From the NCBI GenBank assembly GCA_902783995.1, contig CACZTG010000159.1:1-9372 (forward strand): a stretch of DNA of 9,372 nt, read 5' to 3'. The DNA is from an uncultured Ruminococcus sp. (GTDB taxonomy: Bacteria; Bacillota_A; Clostridia; RUG12999). Under the pieces are notes generated by a model. The model searched no databases. It worked only from the letters and a program-made list of their open reading frames with translations, and was not told the origin of the DNA. Position 1 is the first letter of the stretch; every line of letters starts with the position of its first letter. This document shows, piece by piece, positions 1 through 6,313 of the stretch. The translations under genes were made by a program, and so were the position numbers.

Positions 1-36
1 CAAAAAGACCTTGACAATATAATAGACAAGAAATAA
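1..36 (+). CDS. 3' end of an unseen upstream gene (partial)
   Basis: Reading frame 1 is open from the first base and encodes QKDLDNIIDKK followed by TAA. The charged, helix-like tail and the tight spacing to the next gene (12 bases, with the next ribosome binding site overlapping this stop codon) fit the last codons of a gene in the same operon. Eleven residues are too few to identify a family. A chance open stretch cannot be excluded. Confidence 0.45.
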   Translation, partial: QKDLDNIIDKK

Positions 37-43
37 GGGGGGA
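35..43 (+). promoter_or_regulatory. Ribosome binding site for the 276-aa gene, overlapping the upstream stop
   Basis: AAGGGGGGA lies 5 bases before the GTG at 49. It overlaps the TAA at 34-36 of the upstream reading frame. This supports the non-ATG start and suggests translational coupling. Confidence 0.65.
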
Positions 44-48
44 TTTGA

Positions 49-879
49 GTGTTGTTAACAATTTTAGCAGCAGGAGCAGCAACATGTTTAGGAATGAAAA
101 TTCATGATAAATATGAGGAAACCTGCACAGATAAACAGCTTGAGCTTTGGAGAATAGAATCCGATTGCGATGAAATTGTTGAGGAAAGTAAGCGTTTGAT
201 AAAAGTAACAAAGACTTTATATACAAAGCAGTTTAACGCACTTGAAAAGGTCAGAGATGATGTATATGATACCACATTTAAGAAATTTAAAGATGTTGCG
301 GGAAAAATAGTAAATGTTGAGTTTAACTCTGATTTGGCGGAAAGCAATAAATTTGCAAGCAATCTTGAATCAATAACAGTGCAAATGCCCGAAATTGATG
401 TTCCGTCGATAGAGTATGAGTGGGACGGAGCGCATATTTTTGCAATGGCTGTATTGTCACCTGTAGGAATGGCGCTTGCAAAGCTCGGCGAGCTTGATAA
501 AGCCGTTAATAAAGCTGAACTTGAGCTTTCACAGCTTGAATATGAATATGAGCAGATAAAGACGGAGTGCGCAAAAGTTAAAAGCATATATTTGTTGACG
601 GCTACGCTTCGTTTAACCATTTTGAATTTTCAGTGTCTTGCCGATAATGCCATAAAAAGTCTGGAGGAAATAACAACACAATCGGGCTATGATTTTACAA
701 AATATACTCAGGAAGAAAAAGAACACGTTTTTCTTACTTTTAAATTTGTTGAAGCTGTGAATAAGCTTGTTAATATGCAGGTGATAAATAAAAACGGCAA
801 TATAAACAGAAAGTTAAAACACTTTATAGAGGTAACATCAAGTGAAGTAAAGCGTCTTACAGCGGAAAGTACTTTATAA
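49..879 (+). CDS. Coiled-coil protein of unknown function, 276 aa
   Basis: I do not recognise a named family. The start is GTG at 49, supported by the strong purine-rich site at 35-43. Residues 1-15 (MLLTILAAGAATCLG) are hydrophobic and could be a short membrane anchor or the start of an amphipathic helix; no clear signal-peptidase site follows. Residues about 20-110 are charged and helical. A hydrophobic patch at about 128-145 contains the turn SPVG. It is followed by a heptad-like coiled coil rich in Glu and Leu (about 147-175), and the remainder is helical. No catalytic motif, P-loop or zinc-binding cluster is visible. Inference: a structural or membrane-associated helical partner of the next protein, with which it is probably co-transcribed (18-base gap). 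Regulation is not visible because the promoter lies outside the window. Confidence 0.85.
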   Translation: MLLTILAAGAATCLGMKIHDKYEETCTDKQLELWRIESDCDEIVEESKRLIKVTKTLYTKQFNALEKVRDDVYDTTFKKFKDVAGKIVNVEFNSDLAESNKFASNLESITVQMPEIDVPSIEYEWDGAHIFAMAVLSPVGMALAKLGELDKAVNKAELELSQLEYEYEQIKTECAKVKSIYLLTATLRLTILNFQCLADNAIKSLEEITTQSGYDFTKYTQEEKEHVFLTFKFVEAVNKLVNMQVINKNGNINRKLKHFIEVTSSEVKRLTAESTL

Positions 880-883
880 TAAT

Positions 884-889
884 AAGGAG
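884..889 (+). promoter_or_regulatory. Ribosome binding site deciding a GTG start
   Basis: AAGGAG lies 8 bases before the GTG at 898 and only 5 bases after the previous stop codon. It fixes the start of the 468-aa gene at GTG. Confidence 0.7.
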
Positions 890-897
890 CGTACCAA

Positions 898-2304
898 GTG
901 GATAACGGTGAAAAAATAGAACAAAATAAAAATGCAAGGGAAACCGGTATATATGTTTCGGTTTTAAACAGCAAGCCTTTTTCAAATGACGTATCTCACA
1001 AATTTGACAGAAAAAATTATACAGATAAAGCCAAAATGGATACGTATAAGGAAAAATATTTTAAAGGGAAACAGACCGCAGAAGATGAATTTACAAAACA
1101 GACACTGCATTTAAAGCAAAATGCCGCAAGGAACAAATATAAATCAAACGCTTCAAAACATATGGCGGAAACCGACCATACCGTGTCGGAAAAGAATGCG
1201 TACGAATTCGGAAAGAAGCTTCCGAATATTACAGATGATGATATTAAAAAGGCAGTGAACAGAAAGTATAATTTCAAGGTGCGAAACGCAAGGGATAACC
1301 GCTCTAAGCAAGATGTTTCCGATACAAAGTATATGATGAAACAAGTCGAAAAAGCAGTAAAATCGGATTTGCCGCTTGATAAAAAGGTAGATGAGGTTAA
1401 AGAAATTGTAAAAACATCGGGTAAAACAATTACCAATAACGCAAAAGCACAAATTGCGGTTAAGGGAGAACTGGTTGTAAAGTCTGTCGGACGTGAAATA
1501 AAAAGTGATGCGCCGGAGGTTTTAAGTACGGCGATAGGAATAAATATAGGCAGATACATAAACGGCGAAATCACTCTTCCGGAAGCGGCTGTAAACTCTG
1601 TAAAGGATGCTGCAAATATAGAGGCACGGGCGCTTGTTATAAAGGGTGGCGTTAAAATTGCGCAAAGCGGGCTTGAGCAGCTTGCGGAAAGCGCTGTAAG
1701 CGATGCTGTTACGCAGGGCTTGAATATCGTTGCTAAAAATGCCGCAGGAATAGCAACAGTTGCACTTATTTGCGGTAAGTCGGTTATAAGGTGCGCAAGC
1801 GGAGAAATAACACCTTCCGAAATGGCGGAAGAGCTTTGTGAAAGTGCCGTAAGCTTAGTTTGTATGAAGATCGGAAGTGCGGTTGGCGAAGCGGCATTAA
1901 GCTTTGCCGGACCCGCCGGAATTATTATAGGTAAAATAGTCGGAACGGCAATAGGGTATCTTGTAAGCGCAGGAATATGCAGCGTAATTCAGGAAATTAA
2001 AGAAGACAAGAAGCGCGAAGAGCTTACGAAGCTTTATAAGGAGCTTACAGAAAAAGCAAGACGAGAAAGAGAAGAGCTTGAAATGTATCTTGAGAAAGTT
2101 CATGCCCGGCTGCGTGAAAATATAATAAGCGGTTTTGAGCAAATTAAAGAAGGTATATTATCAAAAGATACAAATAAAGTTTCTGCCGGAATCGACTACA
2201 TTTGTATGCAGTTTGGTGTTGAAACCGAATTTAAAAATTATAGTGATTTTGAAAATAAAATACAAGACAAAAATTATGTCTTTAAAATTGGAGCAAATTC
2301 CTGA
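898..2304 (+). CDS. Glycine-zipper-like membrane-associated protein of unknown function, 468 aa
   Basis: The function is not recognised. The GTG start has an AAGGAG site 8 bases upstream. Visible architecture: residues 1-150 are very polar, Lys/Asn/Asp-rich and probably partly disordered. Residues 150-205 are helical. Two copies of a motif R-x3-GEIT-x2-E occur, R219 to E229 and R298 to E308, each followed by Ala/Val-rich helices. Residues 325-362 are hydrophobic and small-residue rich with glycines spaced about every four residues (GSAVGEAA, AGPAGIIIGKIVGTAIGYLV), like the glycine zippers of membrane-inserting proteins. Residues 364-405 form a strongly charged coiled coil (KEDKKREE to KVHARLRE). 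Residues 410-468 form a small C-terminal domain. There is no signal peptide, so insertion would be from the cytosol. Inference: a pore-like or membrane-remodelling component acting with the flanking coiled-coil and small membrane proteins. A phage or defence role is possible but nothing in the window shows it. Confidence 0.85.
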   Translation: MDNGEKIEQNKNARETGIYVSVLNSKPFSNDVSHKFDRKNYTDKAKMDTYKEKYFKGKQTAEDEFTKQTLHLKQNAARNKYKSNASKHMAETDHTVSEKNAYEFGKKLPNITDDDIKKAVNRKYNFKVRNARDNRSKQDVSDTKYMMKQVEKAVKSDLPLDKKVDEVKEIVKTSGKTITNNAKAQIAVKGELVVKSVGREIKSDAPEVLSTAIGINIGRYINGEITLPEAAVNSVKDAANIEARALVIKGGVKIAQSGLEQLAESAVSDAVTQGLNIVAKNAAGIATVALICGKSVIRCASGEITPSEMAEELCESAVSLVCMKIGSAVGEAALSFAGPAGIIIGKIVGTAIGYLVSAGICSVIQEIKEDKKREELTKLYKELTEKARREREELEMYLEKVHARLRENIISGFEQIKEGILSKDTNKVSAGIDYICMQFGVETEFKNYSDFENKIQDKNYVFKIGANS

Positions 2305-2307
2305 AAC

Positions 2308-2314
2308 AGAGGTG
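2308..2314 (+). promoter_or_regulatory. Ribosome binding site deciding a TTG start
   Basis: AGAGGTG lies 7 bases before TTG at 2322. It begins three bases after the stop of the preceding gene. It is the main reason for accepting the 82-aa gene and its TTG start. Confidence 0.6.
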
Positions 2315-2321
2315 AACTAAA

Positions 2322-2570
2322 TTGAGCAACATAGTACAAAACCGCAGAGTTACCGCTGTGATTCTGACTGTTATATCCGCTGCGGCGTGGTGGGAATGTC
2401 CGCTTTTAACTCTTGTTATGTCGGCGGCGGCTGTGGCATTTTCCGCCATGTTTTTTGAAAAAAGCTTTAAGAAACTGATTTTAATTTGCATAAGTATTAT
2501 TTCGGCTTGTTTAAGCATAGCAAATCTCGATTTGCATATAGGAATAAAATTACTTGAATTTTTCCGTTAA
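2322..2570 (+). CDS. Small hydrophobic membrane protein, 82 aa
   Basis: No family is recognised. The start is TTG with AGAGGTG 7 bases upstream. Hydrophobic stretches at about residues 10-24, 28-45 and 51-69 predict two or three membrane helices. The basic segments QNRR (6-9) and KSFKK (47-51) would, by the positive-inside rule, face the cytosol. The protein lies 17 bases after the glycine-zipper gene. Its stop codon overlaps the ribosome binding site of the next gene, so it sits inside the operon rather than being an intergenic accident. Inference: an accessory membrane subunit of the complex formed by its neighbours. It is too short for a transporter. A toxin-like or holin-like role is conceivable on size and topology alone, but there is no supporting motif. 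Confidence 0.7.
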   Translation: MSNIVQNRRVTAVILTVISAAAWWECPLLTLVMSAAAVAFSAMFFEKSFKKLILICISIISACLSIANLDLHIGIKLLEFFR

Positions 2571-2583
2571 AGGGTGTGCTGTT

Positions 2584-3252
2584 ATGAAGCAGATAAGGCA
2601 AATCACGGATATTGAAAAAATAATAGACGAAATAGGCTTTTTGCCTTTCTTTACAAATGAAATTGAAGGTTTTTCCATTGAGGATAACATTTTGCCGAGC
2701 CTTTGGTTTTCAAACGAAAATGAAGGTCCGTGGGAATGGAAAGGTCCGCTTGCAAGAAACGGCAAATGCGTTTACGGCAAGTTCTTCGGCGGCAAGGCGG
2801 GCTTTATCAGCCTTGAATTTTTCCCCGATTTCGCGAATTACAGGCGTGACGGCTACGACTACGAAGGCTTTTATGAGGACGGCAAGGCGCGTTTTAAGGA
2901 CAAAACCGTTTTTGACGCGATTTCGGAGCGCGGCTCATATCTTTCAAAGGCACTGAAAAGAGATTTAAATTATGTAAAAGGCGGAAATAAAGGCTTTGAT
3001 ACCGTTATTACAAGGCTTCAAAATCAGACCTTTGTGTGCATTTCCGATTTTGAGTACGCCAAAACAAAATACGGCGAGCCTTACGGCTGGGGCATCGCGA
3101 GATATTCCACTCCCGAAAATATGTTTGGCGAAAGCTTTTTTGAGAAGGTCTATAAAACGCAGCCGGAATACTCAAAAGAAAAAATATTTTGTCATTTAAA
3201 AAAAGTGCTGAAATGCGCAGATGAGAAAAAAATTTTAAAATTTATAGGTTGA
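2584..3252 (+). CDS. AlkZ-related family protein, 222 aa
   Basis: I take the ATG at 2584 as the start. AAAGGGTG at 2569-2576 lies 7 bases upstream, whereas the in-frame TTG at 2554 would overlap the previous gene and has no such site. The sequence is aromatic-rich with motifs I associate from memory with the clostridial AlkZ-related proteins: IGFLPFF (17-23), GPWEWKGP (48-55), YGKFF (64-68), PDFANYRRDGYD (81-92), NYVKGGNKGFDT (129-140), ITRLQNQTF (142-150) and PYGWGIARYSTPE (166-178). AlkZ itself is a DNA glycosylase that unhooks interstrand crosslinks. This shorter family lacks a demonstrated activity, so DNA repair is only suggested by the name. The central part is visibly more G+C-rich than the preceding genes. 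It closes the operon: only 13 bases separate it from the small membrane gene, and the ribosome binding site overlaps that gene's stop, suggesting coupling. The family call needs a profile search; that the gene is real is near certain. Confidence 0.85.
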   Translation: MKQIRQITDIEKIIDEIGFLPFFTNEIEGFSIEDNILPSLWFSNENEGPWEWKGPLARNGKCVYGKFFGGKAGFISLEFFPDFANYRRDGYDYEGFYEDGKARFKDKTVFDAISERGSYLSKALKRDLNYVKGGNKGFDTVITRLQNQTFVCISDFEYAKTKYGEPYGWGIARYSTPENMFGESFFEKVYKTQPEYSKEKIFCHLKKVLKCADEKKILKFIG

Positions 3253-3298
3253 AAAAGATACGGCTCAGTACTATTTTTATTTATTCGGGCAATAGCAT

Positions 3299-3312
3299 AA
3301 TGATTAATCATT
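3299..3312. repeat. Perfect 14-bp palindrome
   Basis: AATGATTAATCATT is its own reverse complement. It lies upstream of the phosphoesterase gene and next to the SGNH remnant. It could be a protein-binding site; symmetry is the only evidence. Confidence 0.4.
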
Positions 3313-3388
3313 TAAAAGGAATATAAGGGTATGTCTGAAATTACTTTTATTTCCGCCGTGTGGGAGCAGTCTTTGAGAGAATGGCAGA
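3312..3388 (-). pseudogene. Remnant of the 3' end of an SGNH hydrolase gene
   Basis: On the minus strand this stretch encodes CHSLKDCSHTAEIKVISDIP, then LYSF and a TAA stop at 3314-3312. The intact SGNH hydrolase (5299-6285, minus strand) has CHSLKDCSHTAEIKVVSDVP near its C-terminus, followed by FCPGGFLFNE. The DNA is identical over 43 bases. Upstream of the Cys codon, toward higher coordinates, similarity stops abruptly at about 3388, so only the last 24 codons remain. Protein similarity continues beyond the exact repeat, and the changes V to I are conservative. This suggests the end of a former paralogous gene rather than a random copy, and the final beta strand (GGFLFNE) is missing. There is no start codon or upstream domain, so it cannot give a working enzyme. 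Confidence 0.75.
3333..3388 (+). repeat. Direct repeat, copy 1 (56 bp, 52 matching)
   Basis: It matches 5338-5393 in the same orientation at an offset of 2005 bases. There are four mismatches, all in the first 13 bases, and the last 43 bases (3346-3388) are identical. Copy 2 lies inside the coding sequence of the SGNH hydrolase. The two copies bracket the phosphoesterase gene. Confidence 0.9.
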
Positions 3389-3490
3389 AATGTGCTGTGG
3401 CTGCGGTGTGTCTTTTACAAATTAAGGTAACGTTATTTCAAAAATCAACGGCATTTTGGAGCGTGTGCTTGAAATATTAAAATTATGATG

Positions 3491-3497
3491 AAAGGGG
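3491..3497 (+). promoter_or_regulatory. Ribosome binding site of the phosphoesterase gene
   Basis: AAAGGGG lies 10 bases before the ATG at 3508, which begins a clear signal peptide. It supports that start. Confidence 0.6.
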
Positions 3498-3507
3498 AAA
3501 AATTTAT

Positions 3508-5223
3508 ATGAAAGTAAGAAAAATATCGGCGTTTATACTGATTCTGGCAATGATGAGCGTGTTTGCGGAGGGAGAGCCTCCGAAACTGCGTCTTAACAAT
3601 TATGTTGTTGATTTTGCGGACGATCAGGGTACCGAAATAATTGACGGCAGCTATTATGTGCCGGTCAGAAAGGTTGCGGAGCTTTGCCATTTTGACGTTG
3701 ACTGGAAAGAAGGCTTTGCGGTAGTTACAAAAGACGCTGCGGAATATAAAATTTCGGCAAATACCGATGTTGTGTATAAAAACGCTGAGGAAGAAAAGCT
3801 TTTACGTAAAGCATATATTTTAAATGACAGAATGCTTATATCGGAAGATGACGCAAAAAACATTTTTGAGCTTTATGACGATATTGACTGTTATGAGGGA
3901 GAAAAGGCACTTCATCAGAATTTTAAATATAACGATGCCGGTTTTTATGCTCTCAATACGACCTTTACGGGCGACGCGAAAACCGTGAGAGGTTTTAGCT
4001 GGGAAGCGGAGCTTGATTATGACGATATGATTTTGCAGTTTAAAAAATCAGACGAGTCCGACGATAAGCTTATAAGCGTTACTCCTTACCGTGAAAAGGT
4101 CGCTGTTGCGTGGGCAAATAACAAGACCTATGAGGAAGTTCCGCAGCAGGTTTACGACGCGGGCGACTACACCTTTGACTTTGCGACAATGTATGATTAC
4201 AAATATTTTTATAAAGCGGAAATTGATAATCTTATTCCCGGAACGTCATACTCATACAGAATAGGAAGCGAGTCAAAAAACGATTTCAGTGAGTTTTACA
4301 CATTTAAAACCGAATATGACGCTGCAGAAGCTTTTTCGGTTATCGCGGTTACCGACCCGCAGGGAAGAACGAGGGAGGAATACGATTATTATACAAAAAC
4401 ACTTAAAAAGGCTTTAGAGGACTGCGATGAGCCAGCGTTTATACTGAACTGCGGAGATTTAACCGATAACGCGTATTATGACGATTGGTGGAGATATTTC
4501 TTTGAAAGCGGAAAAGGAATCTGTGAAAGCATACCGCTTATGACGGCAGTGGGTAATCATGATGTACGCGGGGAAAGTGTAAAATTTTATAATTATCATT
4601 TCAACAATCCGCAAAACGCAAAAGGGCTTGCGGACGGCTATACACCGAGCGAAACGGCAAGTAAAACTCTGGCTGCTTGTATAAGGAATATTGACAATAC
4701 CGTTTATTCTTTTGATTACGGAAACGCTCATTTTGCCGTCGTTAATACCGGCAGTGATTCGGGAGACGCGACCGAGCTTTTGAATCTTCAAAAAGAGTGG
4801 CTTAGAGATGACCTTAAAAACAGCGATAAAAAATGGAAGGTACTTGTAACACACAGAGGAATTTATGTTGAAAAGATCAGAAAAAATGCCGATAACGCAA
4901 ACCGCGCTTTTTTAGATATAATAGATGACTGCGGCGTTGATTTGGTTATTGAAGGGCACGACCATACCTATATGAGAACACATGTGATGAAGGAGGGTAA
5001 GGTTTCGGAAACCGGAACAATATATGCTTTAATCGGTTCGGCGGCGCTGAAAAGGTATGACGCGACCGATATTCACGAATGGGTAAAGGTTGTAAAGCCG
5101 CTTCCGAAAGAGCTTCCGAATTACGTTGTAATATCGTTTGACGGTGAGAAAATTTCATACAGCGCAAAGCTTATTGACGGAACGGAAATAGACAGCTTTG
5201 AAATATTTAAAAAAGCGGGATAA
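3508..5223 (+). CDS. Secreted purple-acid-phosphatase-like metallophosphoesterase with N-terminal stalk domain, 571 aa
   Basis: Residues 1-20 form a signal peptide (MKVRK, a hydrophobic core, then SVFA before EGEPP), so the protein acts outside the cell. Residues about 28-125 resemble the copper amine oxidase N-terminal stalk domain (YYVPVRKVAEL at 49-59), a non-catalytic domain common on clostridial surface proteins. Residues about 150-268 look like the fibronectin-like N-terminal domain of purple acid phosphatases (YFYKAEIDNLIPGTSYSYRI). The catalytic calcineurin-like domain follows at about 275-515, with metal-ligand motifs in order: D283-P-Q285, GDLTD 316-320, GNHD 349-352, H449 in VTHRG, and GHDH 483-486. 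The first motif is D-P-Q instead of the usual D-x-H, so one histidine ligand is absent or replaced. The family hydrolyses phosphate monoesters or diesters; the substrate here is unknown. No S-layer or sortase anchor is seen. The gene is monocistronic, preceded by gene debris and followed by a hairpin. Confidence 0.92.
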   Translation: MKVRKISAFILILAMMSVFAEGEPPKLRLNNYVVDFADDQGTEIIDGSYYVPVRKVAELCHFDVDWKEGFAVVTKDAAEYKISANTDVVYKNAEEEKLLRKAYILNDRMLISEDDAKNIFELYDDIDCYEGEKALHQNFKYNDAGFYALNTTFTGDAKTVRGFSWEAELDYDDMILQFKKSDESDDKLISVTPYREKVAVAWANNKTYEEVPQQVYDAGDYTFDFATMYDYKYFYKAEIDNLIPGTSYSYRIGSESKNDFSEFYTFKTEYDAAEAFSVIAVTDPQGRTREEYDYYTKTLKKALEDCDEPAFILNCGDLTDNAYYDDWWRYFFESGKGICESIPLMTAVGNHDVRGESVKFYNYHFNNPQNAKGLADGYTPSETASKTLAACIRNIDNTVYSFDYGNAHFAVVNTGSDSGDATELLNLQKEWLRDDLKNSDKKWKVLVTHRGIYVEKIRKNADNANRAFLDIIDDCGVDLVIEGHDHTYMRTHVMKEGKVSETGTIYALIGSAALKRYDATDIHEWVKVVKPLPKELPNYVVISFDGEKISYSAKLIDGTEIDSFEIFKKAG

Positions 5224-5253
5224 TGAGGAAAGTTGAAAATGGAAAATGAAATA

Positions 5254-5287
5254 GGAATAAACTCGCTCCCCGCAGCGAGTTTATTCC
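5254..5287. terminator. Hairpin between convergent genes, probable bidirectional terminator
   Basis: GGAATAAACTCGCT and AGCGAGTTTATTCC are perfect complements (14 bp) around the loop CCCCGC. The hairpin sits 30 bases after the phosphoesterase stop and 11 bases after the SGNH stop on the other strand. There is no long T-tract on either side. The minus-strand exit (TATTTCATTTTCC) is the more T-rich, so termination may be better for the SGNH transcript. Confidence 0.7.
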
Positions 5288-5298
5288 CGACATATTAA

Positions 5299-6285
5299 CT
5301 ATTCATTAAAAAGAAAGCCTCCGGGGCAGAAAGGCACGTCCGAAACAACCTTTATTTCCGCCGTGTGGGAGCAGTCTTTGAGAGAATGGCAGATAAGAGC
5401 CGGCTTATAAAGCTGTTCCTCGGCAATCAGTTTTATTTTACCGTCTATTATACATTCAGCTTTGCCTTTTTCATGCATATCCTCACACAAAATGCCAAAG
5501 GTATTGCCGCTGAACCGGAAAGAAACCCCTTCGCCCTTATGCATTTCAAAGCAGCGGGGAAGATGCCTGTTGACAAACGGTCTGACAGACGGTTTACCTG
5601 AGAAATCGAATTTTTCGGCAGGAACAAAACGCGGATTTTTTATTTCATATTTACCGATTAACGGTGCGTTTGTTTTCGGCAGACGAAAAAATTTGCCGGT
5701 GTTACCGAAAATACAATTGATTATATAATCGGCATAGATTTTATAGCCCGAATCGTTTGGGTGAATATTATCGCCGAATATTTTGTCAAAGCTTATTTTT
5801 TCTTCCGAAACAAGAGCTTTTATGTATGATTGTATATCTATTTCGGGAATACTGTAATTTTTTGCGACTTTTCTGTGAGCAGCTCTTTTCGTGTTATATT
5901 TATTATCTGTTGTGTAAATAAAAACAATACAGGGTATTTTGGGCAGATTTATAAGATTTCTTACAATATTTTCCATATAAAAAACCGTGTCATCATCTGT
6001 TTTAAGAATATCGTTGCAGGCAAATTCCACAAAAACCAAATCCGGCTCATATGCGCATACATCATCATACAGTCTGAAAAGACCAAATTCGGAACCTGTT
6101 CCGCCCCAGCCTGCGTTAATAATATTGACCTTTTGTTCACTGAAATGCTGTTTGAAGCTTTTTCCCACGATATCGACATAAAAGCTTCCCGGCGTTGCTC
6201 TGTCGGTGCCTTCGGTTATTGAGCCGCCGAGGAAAGCTATAGTGAGAGCCGGTGTTGTTTTGTTTAAAGCGTCAAGTCCCGTCAT
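5299..6285 (-). CDS. SGNH/GDSL-family esterase with C-terminal beta domain, 328 aa
   Basis: SGNH hydrolases cleave ester bonds, often acetyl groups on carbohydrates. The blocks are clear: FLGGSIT with catalytic Ser22, the oxyanion glycine in NAGWGGTGS (about 61), Asn91 in FACND, and D172-x2-H175 in GDNIHPND. The hydrolase domain ends near residue 195. Residues about 210-328 form a beta-rich domain ending in HTAEIKV and GGFLFNE, as in several polysaccharide acetylesterase-like proteins. There is no signal peptide, so it should act in the cytosol, for instance on imported oligosaccharides. The ATG start has a GGAAAGGA site (about 6292-6299). The gene follows the AraC regulator by 28 bases in the same direction and is probably co-transcribed with it. 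Its 3' end shares a 43-bp exact repeat with the remnant at 3346-3388. The substrate is not determinable; a plant-glycan acetylesterase role is inferred from context. Confidence 0.93.
   Translation of the reverse strand: MTGLDALNKTTPALTIAFLGGSITEGTDRATPGSFYVDIVGKSFKQHFSEQKVNIINAGWGGTGSEFGLFRLYDDVCAYEPDLVFVEFACNDILKTDDDTVFYMENIVRNLINLPKIPCIVFIYTTDNKYNTKRAAHRKVAKNYSIPEIDIQSYIKALVSEEKISFDKIFGDNIHPNDSGYKIYADYIINCIFGNTGKFFRLPKTNAPLIGKYEIKNPRFVPAEKFDFSGKPSVRPFVNRHLPRCFEMHKGEGVSFRFSGNTFGILCEDMHEKGKAECIIDGKIKLIAEEQLYKPALICHSLKDCSHTAEIKVVSDVPFCPGGFLFNE
5338..5393 (+). repeat. Direct repeat, copy 2 (56 bp), inside the SGNH gene
   Basis: This is the partner of 3333-3388. It is exact over 5351-5393. The copy codes on the minus strand for residues near the esterase C-terminus (CHSLKDCSHTAEIKV). 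Being in functional coding sequence, this is probably the source or conserved copy, and the other is the relic. Confidence 0.9.
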
Positions 6286-6313
6286 TTTTATTTTCCTTTC
6301 CGAACGAAAAATT

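Larger units (their letters stand above)
3253..3507. other. Intergenic region with gene debris
   Basis: This 255-base stretch contains no convincing intact gene. After the AlkZ-related stop there is a weak imperfect hairpin (about 3254-3280) followed by a T-rich run, which might be a degraded terminator. Next come a 14-bp palindrome (3299-3312) and the remnant of an SGNH hydrolase 3' end on the minus strand (3312-3388). The last 100 bases hold short open stretches in plus frames that look like residual coding sequence. I could not find a good promoter for the phosphoesterase gene that follows. Confidence 0.6.

Noticed and set aside
102..620. 172-aa open frame on the minus strand opposite the 276-aa gene
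   Set aside because: It is Ser-rich and low in complexity, typical of an antisense shadow. It has no plausible RBS and overlaps a better-supported gene.
1017..1574. 185-aa open frame on the minus strand opposite the 468-aa gene
   Set aside because: It is Phe/Ser-rich, complementary to Lys- and Glu-rich coding on the plus strand. It has no coherent domain or operon context.
2554..2583. TTG start at 2554 giving a 232-aa version of the AlkZ-related protein
   Set aside because: It overlaps the previous gene and has no RBS. ATG at 2584 has AAAGGGTG at proper spacing.
3254..3285. Possible terminator after the AlkZ-related gene
   Set aside because: The stem AAAAAGATAC/GTACTATTTTT has mismatches and few G-C pairs. 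The T-rich run is suggestive, but the hairpin is too weak to list.
3331..3480. 49-codon plus-strand ORF (MSEITFISAVWEQ...) preceded by a purine-rich stretch
   Set aside because: Its first third is the antisense of the SGNH relic, and the protein is unlike anything recognisable. It is most likely an accident of the duplicated DNA, although the upstream AAGGAATATAAGGG makes weak translation possible.
5229..5253. Purine-rich AAAGTTGAAAATGGAAAATG beside the hairpin as a possible dispersed repeat
   Set aside because: It resembles short repeats seen between clostridial genes, but only one copy is present in the window, so a repeat cannot be claimed.
5830..6222. 130-aa plus-strand open frame opposite the SGNH gene
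   Set aside because: The minus strand has all SGNH motifs in order; this frame is its shadow, without RBS or recognisable domain.
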